This document shows positions 1 through 6,112 of a stretch of DNA of 36,555 nt, piece after piece. Each line of letters begins with the position of its first letter. Position 1 is the stretch's first letter. Below the pieces are notes generated by a model. That model was not told where the DNA came from and searched no databases. It saw only the letters and a program-made list of their open reading frames with translations. This DNA is from Candidatus Omnitrophota bacterium (GTDB lineage Bacteria; Omnitrophota; Gorgyraeia; Zapsychrales; Zapsychraceae). A program made the position numbers and the translations under genes. Location: positions 1 through 36,555 of the forward strand of contig JAFGFL010000061.1 of assembly GCA_016931055.1 (NCBI GenBank), in the 5' to 3' direction.

Positions 1-128
1 AAAATCCCAACTCCAAATAGTTGTTTGATTTAGGATTTTGATATTGGGATTTATTTGGTAGTATTGGTATTATTTGAATTTTGAATTTTCAGTTTTTACG
101 GTTCGCGATGTCTTGATATTCGAGAGAT
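1..128. other. AT-rich intergenic region
   Basis: No gene seen. The stretch is AT-rich with runs such as attattTGAATTTTGAATTTT and no convincing promoter or RNA fold. It ends directly at a GGGGACAG-family repeat that precedes the first gene. Confidence 0.5.
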
Positions 129-154
129 AGGTGCTAAAACACCTGTCCCCTGTT
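129..154. repeat. GGGGACAG-family repeat, partial copy 1
   Basis: AGGTG-CTAAAA-CACCT forms a short hairpin followed by GTCCCCTGTT. The same core recurs at 1871-1892, 4765-4794, 5604-5627, 30762-30783 and 35668-35733. A GTG at 131 inside this repeat would extend the next gene in frame, but is probably not its real start. Confidence 0.7.
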
Positions 155-163
155 AATAATTCT

Positions 164-1801
164 ATGCTCAAGACAATCCTGTCTAAATTATCCGGAAAAG
201 AAAAGACAATCTACTTGGTTCTGACGATTGTCGCTGGAATGATTATTTTATGGCCCCTGCATAATTTCCAGCATTATCTCGCCCAGGGAGACCATGGACG
301 AGACCTCTATTGTTTTAAGAAAGTTATGGAAGGGGCGCTTCCCTATCGGGACTTTTCCTGGCTCTTCGGCCCTCTGATGCCGTACTACTATGCGTTATTT
401 TATCTTTTCGGGGGCGTAAGCATCCAAAGTATCCTGTTCGGCCAAATCCTTCTCATCTTTTTGGCTGGTATCGTCATTTATTTAACATGCTGCGTATTCC
501 TGCCGCCGGCCATATCTTTCTTATGCGCTTTTTGGTATTGGGGTTACCGCGGTACTGAATTTTTCTATACCTATAACCATATCGGCGGGCTTCTGACCCT
601 GTTGATCGCGCTTTATTGCCTGTTTAAATATATCGAGCTTAATGAGCGCCGTTTCATCTGCGGCGGGTTTGTCAGCATCCTGTCCCTGATGCTGATCCGG
701 TTGAATATGGGCGTCTCAACGCTGACCGCCTTTGTCCTGTCGCTGTTCTTTTCCGATTTCATCCAAAAAGATCCAAAAGCTCCGAGAAAAAGACGCTTCT
801 ACTTATTGCTTTCTTTAGGCATTCTTGCCATAGCATTTTTAATTTACTGGTTTTTACTGTATCCCTTGCCAAAATACGCGATTACCCAAAGCTTTCCGTT
901 TGAGAAAACACAGCGCACAGACTACACCTCTTCCGTGTTTGATACTGTCCTTTACTCATGGGGAATGCTTGCCAATTATTTCACGGCGACATTATCCCAG
1001 AAGATATTCGGATTAATCCTGGTGTTCGCGTCGCTGCAGTGTTTGATCTTGGGCTTTTCCAATAAGACCCCGCATAAACTCAAAGAAAGGATTATCATCA
1101 TTTTCGGCTCCTTATTTCTCTTTCTTGCCTTAAGTTCCCATGAGTTCTTCGCGAGCGGCGTCTTTTACCGGATTTTCTGGTTTTTCCCCCTAATATTGAT
1201 CACTATTTTCTTTCTTCTGGGCATAGCCACCAGAGACATCCGAAAAACTATCCTTCAGGTTATCATCTTCTACACACTGCTTCTGCCCCCGCTTTTTAAT
1301 ATCCACAATGAAATCCGCATCATCCGGTTTTTTAAGACCCCTGAGCATCAATTGCATGTCGGGCCCAACAACATTTTCACCACGCAGGACCCGAAATGGT
1401 TCCAAACGGTGGCCGGCGCCGTGGATTTTATCAAGAAAAACACAAGGCCGGATGAGAAAATTCTCGTCTTGCCCCTTGATCCCATTTATCTGTTCTTGAG
1501 CGGCCGGGACAGCGCCGCGCGCCAGCTTGTTTTTTTTGAACATATCAATATCACAGAGCCCCAGCAGCGGGACATCATTTCCGAAATGGAAACGAATCAT
1601 GCGAACTGGGCCATTATTTCAAACCGTGCCGTTACTCCTGAAGGAGGGATGGGCGTCTTCGGTCAGACCCATTGCCTTTTACTGGCGCAATACCTCCGGG
1701 ATCATTTTGAACCGGCCGCAGATTTCGGGGATTGGATAGGGCCTCCGGGATGGGCGTGGAACCACAGCGTGCAGATATTGAAAAGGAAACCGATCCATTA
1801 A
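164..1801 (+). CDS. Multi-spanning membrane protein, GT-C/family-39-like glycosyltransferase
   Basis: About 545 residues with a strongly hydrophobic, multi-helix (roughly ten to twelve segments) N-terminal two thirds and a soluble C-terminal part. The first outer loop carries QGDHGRDLYCFKKVMEGALPY and then RDFSWLFGPLMPYYY, an acidic loop layout like that of polyprenol-sugar-using GT-C enzymes (ArnT/PMT type), which transfer sugars on the outer membrane face. The C-terminal part (DEKILVLPLDPIYLFLSGR onward) resembles the periplasmic tail of such proteins. I start at ATG 164 because the earlier in-frame GTG at 131 lies inside a dispersed repeat; no strong ribosome-binding site is visible for either. 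It stands alone on the + strand, converging on the helicase gene. The substrate is unknown, and a non-catalytic membrane protein remains possible. Confidence 0.6.
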   Translation: MLKTILSKLSGKEKTIYLVLTIVAGMIILWPLHNFQHYLAQGDHGRDLYCFKKVMEGALPYRDFSWLFGPLMPYYYALFYLFGGVSIQSILFGQILLIFLAGIVIYLTCCVFLPPAISFLCAFWYWGYRGTEFFYTYNHIGGLLTLLIALYCLFKYIELNERRFICGGFVSILSLMLIRLNMGVSTLTAFVLSLFFSDFIQKDPKAPRKRRFYLLLSLGILAIAFLIYWFLLYPLPKYAITQSFPFEKTQRTDYTSSVFDTVLYSWGMLANYFTATLSQKIFGLILVFASLQCLILGFSNKTPHKLKERIIIIFGSLFLFLALSSHEFFASGVFYRIFWFFPLILITIFFLLGIATRDIRKTILQVIIFYTLLLPPLFNIHNEIRIIRFFKTPEHQLHVGPNNIFTTQDPKWFQTVAGAVDFIKKNTRPDEKILVLPLDPIYLFLSGRDSAARQLVFFEHINITEPQQRDIISEMETNHANWAIISNRAVTPEGGMGVFGQTHCLLLAQYLRDHFEPAADFGDWIGPPGWAWNHSVQILKRKPIH

Positions 1802-1829
1802 GATTGTTAGGGCACGGCGTGCCGTTCTC

Positions 1830-1870
1830 CTACGCTTGTGCTCTTGTGTTCTTGTGCGCTTGTGCTCTTG
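1830..1870. repeat. Low-complexity CTTGTG tandem repeat
   Basis: Imperfect tandem units (cttgtgctcttgtgttcttg and onward) lie between the convergent glycosyltransferase-like and helicase genes. Units of the same kind occur at 24182-24277. Confidence 0.7.
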
Positions 1871-1892
1871 AAAAAAGGTGCTGTCCCCTTTA
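1871..1892. repeat. GGGGACAG-family repeat, copy 2, overlapping helicase stop
   Basis: On the - strand it reads TTAAAGGGGACAGCACCTTTTT. The TAA at its 5' end is the stop codon of the helicase gene (1890-1892). Confidence 0.75.
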
Positions 1893-3437
1893 AAACAGCG
1901 AGAGCTGCTCGTCATCCTTTTGATGCCGCCGCTTTTTCTTAAGCGGCTGTTCATACTCTTTCAGTTCCTCTTCGATATCGGATAAAAACAAAGATGGCCC
2001 ATTCCGATGGGTTTGCCCGTAAAGAAACCGCCGTTCTGCCCTTGTTAGGAATAGCGCCTCCTTGGCCCGCGTCATGCCGACATAAAACAGCCGGCGTTCC
2101 TCTTCGATATCCGCCGTCAATCCGCCCATCGCCAAAGGCAGAATATTCTCTTCGCATCCAACGACAAACACCACCGGGAACTCAAGCCCCTTGCTGGCGT
2201 GAAGCGTCATGAGGGACACTTTCTCAACGGAAATATCAGGCTCAACCGGCCGGGATGGATAAAACTGGTCGATTGTTTCTTCGGAAATATCAAGAGCCGC
2301 GCTGCCGGAAACTTGATAAGGGATGCCGCTTCGGTCGAGCGCCTTCTGCAAAGCGACGCGCTGGCTATTGAGACGGTAAAGGACCGCGATATCGCCGAAA
2401 CTCCAGTTACCTTGCTGTTCGTGGCCGGCGACCCTGGCCGAATCGAAGGAAAATAGACTGACACCGCCGACCATGCGTTCGATTTGGTGCGTGACATACT
2501 CTGCCTCGGCATGATCCGTCGCCGCCGAGTGGATTATTAAACGGCCCTCGCTGTACATCCGTGCCGTCAAGGCCGATACGCGCACGTTGCCGGCGCCAGC
2601 CATGACCTGGCTGGAGGCAGATAAAATGTTCTTCGCCGAGCGGTAATTGTCCGTGAGTGACAAAACTGTGGCTTCCGGGAAATCGTTGGCAAAGCGCTCG
2701 AAATAACGGAGGTCGGAACCCCGGAAACCGTAAATGGCCTGGTTGGGATCACCAATGGCGGTTATGGCGGTTTCCCCGCCGACAAGCATCTTCAGGATAT
2801 CCCGCTGGACGGCGTTGATGTCCTGATATTCATCGACGAAAATGTGAGCGTACGTGCCGCGTAACGCGGCCAGAATGCCGGGATCCTTACGCAAGAGCAT
2901 GAGTGCCTCCAAAAGGAGGTCGTCAAAATCCAACAGCGCCTCTTTCCGTAAAATTTTATTGTACGACTGGACGCCAGCCGGCATGGGCGCATCATAAGCC
3001 GCCGCTTTCCATTCGGACACATCAATAAGCGACAGCCTGCGTTCTTTGTTTGTTTTTTCCGGCCAGGCCTGCCGGCTCAGCGTTTCGATCTGCTCCGGCG
3101 AGGCTAATTGAAAATCCCTGGGCAGATCCGTTTTATCCGCAAACGAACGCAGGATATCCATGCAGAATTGATGAAATGTCCCTACAGTCACGGCCCCGTC
3201 AATGGCCGCGACGCCGGCCGGCTGCTGCGACAGGCGCTGGCGCATCTCTTCGGCCGCTTTATGGGTAAACGTGATGGCGAGGACCTTTTTCCCTCCCGGC
3301 AGATTTCGGATAATATAACGGACGCGTTGCGTGAGGGTATGGGTTTTTCCCGTGCCCGGGCCGGCGACAATGAGCAAATGCCCCTTGTCATGCGTGACAG
3401 CTTCCCATTGGAGAGAATTCAGTTTATTCGGCCTCAT
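1890..3437 (-). CDS. Compact UvrD/PcrA-like superfamily 1 DNA helicase with C-terminal clamp motif
   Basis: A 515-residue SF1A helicase: ATP-driven 3'-5' DNA unwinding, cytoplasmic. Motifs in order: Walker A GPGTGKT 26-32, ITFTHKAAEEM 55-65, DEYQD 202-206, GDPNQAIYGFRG 229-240, DNYRS 263-267, TLHASKGLEF 411-420 and EERRLFYVGMTRAKE 446-460. UvrD/Rep proteins are usually 650-730 residues; here only about 30 residues separate GIPYQVSG (371-378) from motif V, so domain 2B is essentially missing. The last five residues are QLSLF, matching the bacterial beta-clamp-binding consensus QLxLF. ATG 3437 is chosen over ATG 3449 because GGGAA precedes it. It lies 23 nt downstream of the EndoQ gene on the same strand, so the two are probably co-transcribed and work together. 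Confidence 0.93.
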   Translation of the reverse strand: MRPNKLNSLQWEAVTHDKGHLLIVAGPGTGKTHTLTQRVRYIIRNLPGGKKVLAITFTHKAAEEMRQRLSQQPAGVAAIDGAVTVGTFHQFCMDILRSFADKTDLPRDFQLASPEQIETLSRQAWPEKTNKERRLSLIDVSEWKAAAYDAPMPAGVQSYNKILRKEALLDFDDLLLEALMLLRKDPGILAALRGTYAHIFVDEYQDINAVQRDILKMLVGGETAITAIGDPNQAIYGFRGSDLRYFERFANDFPEATVLSLTDNYRSAKNILSASSQVMAGAGNVRVSALTARMYSEGRLIIHSAATDHAEAEYVTHQIERMVGGVSLFSFDSARVAGHEQQGNWSFGDIAVLYRLNSQRVALQKALDRSGIPYQVSGSAALDISEETIDQFYPSRPVEPDISVEKVSLMTLHASKGLEFPVVFVVGCEENILPLAMGGLTADIEEERRLFYVGMTRAKEALFLTRAERRFLYGQTHRNGPSLFLSDIEEELKEYEQPLKKKRRHQKDDEQLSLF

Positions 3438-3460
3438 GCAAGTTCCCATAAGCCGGTCCG

Positions 3461-4759
3461 TCAGAATAAGGTGAGTTGATCTTGATGGATCGCCCGTGCC
3501 TTTCTCTCCGCTGAGGTAAAAAGGCTGATTGTACCGAATTCGCCGTCATAACCGGCCGCGATGCTAACTTCGCCGGCGCGTACACGGCGTACGCCTTCGG
3601 CAATCAAAGCATTCCCCGCCTTTTGGATCGTGTCGATCGGCGCGTCGGAAAGGATAAACATCTCATGACCGAGTTTATGCAGCATTTGAAAGAAAAGCGT
3701 GTTAACCGTCTTGCTGTTCGGCCCAGTCTCTTCGGCTTCAGCGATAATTTCCGGCAAAGGGATCAAATTGCAGTAGGGGCGCCAGCGCGGCGGCTTGCGG
3801 CCTTGCCTCTGATCGGCAAGTTCCTGGACGCGCGCCATCACGCCGACCGTGACCGGCTTTCCGCAGGCCGGGCATAGCCCTTTGTTCGCCATCGTCTGTT
3901 CCGGGCTAAGCCGTATTTGACAAACGCGATGCCCGTCGTAATGATACTTCCCCTCTTCCGGAAAGAATTCAACGGTGCCCAGTAGCCCTTTATTGTTATC
4001 CGGGTCTGAGAGGGCCTTGTACATGGCCGGATAGGAAAGTTCCGTATCAAAGATTGTTGCCTCCCTCCCGAGTTTTTGCGGGGAATGCGCGTCGCCGTTC
4101 GAAACAAGGACGTAGTCGTCCAGTTGCCCCAGGCGCCAGTTCATCGGCGGGTCCGAGGACAGGCCTGTCTCAAGCGCGAAGATGTGCTCGGTCAGGTCGC
4201 CGAAACATTCTTCGACGCTGTCAAATCCCCCCTTGGACCCCAGCATGGAAAACCACGGCGTCCAGATATGCGCGGGGATCAAATAGCTTAAAGGGTCCGA
4301 TTCCAGGGCGATCTCCAAGAGATCGCGGGAATCCAGCCCGAGAATGGGCCGGCCGTCGGCGGATAGATTCCCGATCGCGTCAAGCTTCGAACGGATCTGT
4401 TCGGCAGCCTGGAAGTGAGGGGCAAAAACTATGTTATGGACCTTGCGCACCTTTTCATGCCGTTTGTAAATATTGGATATCTCCGACGTGAGCATAAAGC
4501 GGACCTCTGCCTTGCAGGACGGCGGCAGCCCGCGCTTAACTTCTTTGGTATATTCTTCTTTCAGTGTGAAGAGGCCTTCTTCGGCGGGCTTGAGCTTCTC
4601 CTTCAGTTCTTTCATCCAGCCGGGATGGGTAAAATCGGCCGTGCCTATGACGCGGATCCCTTTAAGCTGCGCCCATAGCCACAAATGCTCAAGGTCCAAA
4701 TTCGCGCTCGTCGCGCGGGAGAAATGCGAATGCAGGTGCAGGTCGGCGTAAAATTTCAT
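3461..4759 (-). CDS. Endonuclease Q (EndoQ)-like PHP-domain nuclease (TIGR00375 type)
   Basis: A 432-residue protein matching the EndoQ/TIGR00375 family. In Thermococcales and some Bacillus, EndoQ nicks DNA on the 5' side of uracil, hypoxanthine, xanthine or abasic sites to start repair. Visible features: the PHP metal motif DLHLHSHFS at 6-14, TADF 40-43, SNGDAHS 220-226, and a zinc-finger-like region with Cys280, CPAC 296-299 and a further Cys in PYCNLIPLPE. The C-terminus is QLTLF, a bacterial beta-clamp motif at the position where archaeal EndoQ carries a PCNA-interacting peptide. It is the first gene of a two-gene operon with the clamp-motif helicase. A perfect 30-nt palindrome lies 6 nt upstream of the start codon. 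Activity on deaminated bases is inferred from the family. Confidence 0.9.
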   Translation of the reverse strand: MKFYADLHLHSHFSRATSANLDLEHLWLWAQLKGIRVIGTADFTHPGWMKELKEKLKPAEEGLFTLKEEYTKEVKRGLPPSCKAEVRFMLTSEISNIYKRHEKVRKVHNIVFAPHFQAAEQIRSKLDAIGNLSADGRPILGLDSRDLLEIALESDPLSYLIPAHIWTPWFSMLGSKGGFDSVEECFGDLTEHIFALETGLSSDPPMNWRLGQLDDYVLVSNGDAHSPQKLGREATIFDTELSYPAMYKALSDPDNNKGLLGTVEFFPEEGKYHYDGHRVCQIRLSPEQTMANKGLCPACGKPVTVGVMARVQELADQRQGRKPPRWRPYCNLIPLPEIIAEAEETGPNSKTVNTLFFQMLHKLGHEMFILSDAPIDTIQKAGNALIAEGVRRVRAGEVSIAAGYDGEFGTISLFTSAERKARAIHQDQLTLF

Positions 4760-4764
4760 TCATT

Positions 4765-4794
4765 AGGGGACAGGTGCTTAAGCACCTGTCCCCT
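4765..4794. repeat. GGGGACAG-family repeat, perfect palindrome
   Basis: AGGGGACAGGTGCTT followed immediately by its exact reverse complement, a 15+15 palindrome without a loop. It sits in the leader of the EndoQ-helicase operon and is the most complete copy of the GGGGACAG family here. Confidence 0.85.
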
Positions 4795-4804
4795 GTTTAT
4801 AAAA

Positions 4805-4879
4805 CGGACCCGACGAGATTTGAACTCGCGATCTTCAGCTTGACAAGCTGACATGTTAACCAGGCTACACCACGGGTCC
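4805..4879 (-). tRNA. tRNA-Asp(GTC)
   Basis: Read on the - strand it gives a full cloverleaf: acceptor GGACCCG/CGGGTCC, D-stem GTGT/ACAT, anticodon stem TCAGC/GCTGA around loop TTGTCAA (anticodon GTC), T-arm GCGAG-TTCAAAT-CTCGT and discriminator G, as expected for Asp. CCA is not encoded. Confidence 0.95.
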
Positions 4880-4938
4880 TTATTTTCCTAAATCGCGCTG
4901 TAGTTTAATATTAAAGGCCTACTTTGTAAAGAACAAAA

Positions 4939-4990
4939 TGGTGGGCGATGGAGGGATCGAACCCCCGGCCTTCTGAATGTAAGTCAGCGC
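4939..4990 (-). pseudogene. 3' part of a split tRNA-Val(TAC), CCA encoded
   Basis: On the - strand: anticodon arm CTGACTTACATTCAG (anticodon TAC), a T-arm with loop TTCGATC, then acceptor strand ATCGCCC, discriminator A and an encoded CCA. The 5' side does not fold: upstream of the anticodon arm there is no usable D-arm and no GGGCGAT. The matching 5' end is found at 5319-5334, about 330 nt away. It is the only one of the tRNA sequences here that encodes CCA. Confidence 0.8.
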
Positions 4991-5318
4991 CACCCTTTCT
5001 AAACTAATATTATGGTAGGTGGTACTGCACTGACTTTTTCTAAATGGGCGGTGGAGGATTCGAACCTCCGACCCTCTGAATGTAAGTCAGATACTCTAAC
5101 CAGCTGAGCTAACCGCCCAATATTTCAAATCTAAAATGTCAGTGGTGCAGTACTGACTACCAAATTTTTATAAAGGAAAGTCAGTGCAGATGCTCTAACC
5201 AGCTGCACTGATTTTCCTTAATTTTAATTGTAATCAGTACTGCACTCGTTTTTTCTTAATTGATCTTCAGAAAAAATCAGTGCGGTACTCGTTTCCACAG
5301 TCATTTTGGAAAACGAGT
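4991..5318. repeat. Interrupting segment with CAGTACTGCAC repeats and tRNA-like pieces
   Basis: Between the two ends of the split tRNA-Val lie repeated variants of TCAGTACTGCAC (near 5021-5034, 5138-5156, 5232-5246 and 5276-5290), a third tRNA-Val-like scrap (agatgctctaaccagctg near 5187-5206), a hairpin at 5287-5318 (ACTCGTTTCC against GGAAAACGAGT) and one intact tRNA-Val. No coding region is seen. Confidence 0.7.
5045..5118 (-). tRNA. tRNA-Val(TAC)
   Basis: Full cloverleaf on the - strand: acceptor GGGCGGT/ACCGCCC, D-arm GCTC-AGCTGGTTA-GAGT, anticodon stem TCTGA/TCAGA around CTTACAT (anticodon TAC), T-arm GGAGG-TTCGAAT-CCTCC, discriminator A. CCA is not encoded. It sits inside the segment that separates the two ends of the other tRNA-Val. 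Confidence 0.95.
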
Positions 5319-5334
5319 GCTGAGCTAATCGCCC
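5319..5334 (-). pseudogene. 5' end of the split tRNA-Val
   Basis: The - strand reads GGGCGATTAGCTCAGC, a canonical tRNA 5' end (acceptor strand, U8-A9, D-stem start). GGGCGAT pairs perfectly over 7 bp with ATCGCCC of the fragment at 4939-4990, and not with the intact tRNA-Val (GGGCGGT). Confidence 0.75.
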
Positions 5335-5603
5335 GATGGAATCTTACGCTTACGGAGCGTAAGCGAACGTAAGCGTTAGATGGAATCGCACCCTGTCTAA
5401 CAACTATCTGGGTGCCAACGAATGTTCAATTTACGGAGATGCGCGACACTCTCCGTCTCACTCCGAGTACGATTTCGCGCTTCACTTTTTCATTCCAATA
5501 TCTATGAAAGCGCTCATCGACGTAAATTGGCACATATAGTTGCACCGACATTATTTTCTCTCGCAGGTTCTTTCAAAAATAGTGCTGGTGCGAAAGAATA
5601 TTA
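5335..5603. other. Intergenic region with hairpins, no gene recognised
   Basis: A 35-nt palindromic block (5344-5378, arms TTACGCTTACG and CGTAAGCGTTA) is flanked by the direct repeat GATGGAATC (5335-5343 and 5379-5387). Further on are inverted pairs GCACCC/GGGTGC (5389-5415) and ACGGAG/CTCCGT. A 60-codon frame at 5422-5604 has no ribosome-binding site or recognisable product and is not called as a gene. Confidence 0.5.
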
Positions 5604-5627
5604 AGAAAAAGGGCGCTGTCCCCTTTA
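5604..5627. repeat. GGGGACAG-family repeat overlapping atpK stop
   Basis: On the - strand it starts TTAAAGGGGACAGCGCCCTT. The TAA is the stop codon of the V-ATPase K subunit gene (5625-5627). Same family as 35668-35733. Confidence 0.75.
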
Positions 5628-6086
5628 ACTAACGGCCATCTTTCGTAAAGTGATCAGCGTAAAGACCATCACAAAAATAGCAACGGATTCAATGATCCCC
5701 AGGGCGATCAGATAATTCCCAAAGCCTTTTTCACTCTCTCCCAGAGCGTCCGCCGCCGCAGCGCCTATCTTTCCCTGATTGGCCGCGCTCAGGCCGATGG
5801 CCGAACCGGCAAAGATGGCTATGAACCACAATAACAAGCCTTTGCCTACCAAAGGCTGCATCTGGGTCATTAAGATCATGCCGTAAAAGGTTTGCGTGAT
5901 CGGGGCGCTGACACAGACTAAAAGCGCTGCCATCGATACGGGTTTATTGCGCACGAATCCTTTTTTCCACGCGCCCACCGCCGCCTGGCCGGAATACCCG
6001 ATCCCTACGGCAGAACCGCAGGCGGCTAATCCCAAGACGGCGCCCAAAGCCAAATCTTTAAACTGTAGAAGCATTTCCGTTTCCAT
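5625..6086 (-). CDS. atpK: V-type ATP synthase subunit K (proteolipid c-ring subunit)
   Basis: A 153-residue duplicated proteolipid with four membrane helices, forming the rotor ring that carries the translocated ion. Helix 2 has APITQTFYG (Thr64, Gln65), the third helix region has AANQGK (Gln104) and helix 4 has IIESVAIF (Glu133). These correspond to Thr64, Gln65, Gln110 and Glu139, the Na+ ligands of Enterococcus hirae NtpK, and the 29-residue Gln-to-Glu spacing is the same. This suggests Na+ coupling, an inference. ATG 6086 is chosen because GGAG sits eight bases upstream; an earlier in-frame ATG at 6116 has no such site. It is the last gene of the V-ATPase operon. Confidence 0.93.
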   Translation of the reverse strand: METEMLLQFKDLALGAVLGLAACGSAVGIGYSGQAAVGAWKKGFVRNKPVSMAALLVCVSAPITQTFYGMILMTQMQPLVGKGLLLWFIAIFAGSAIGLSAANQGKIGAAAADALGESEKGFGNYLIALGIIESVAIFVMVFTLITLRKMAVS

Positions 6087-6112
6087 AGCCTTTTCTCCTT
6101 TTTCAATCAACC

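Noticed and set aside
4939-5334. Group I intron in the split tRNA-Val
   Set aside because: The break lies in the D-arm rather than the anticodon loop, and the intervening segment contains another whole tRNA gene and no group I core.
5422-5604. 60-codon frame on the + strand
   Set aside because: No ribosome-binding site, no recognisable protein features, and it covers hairpins and the start of a repeat.
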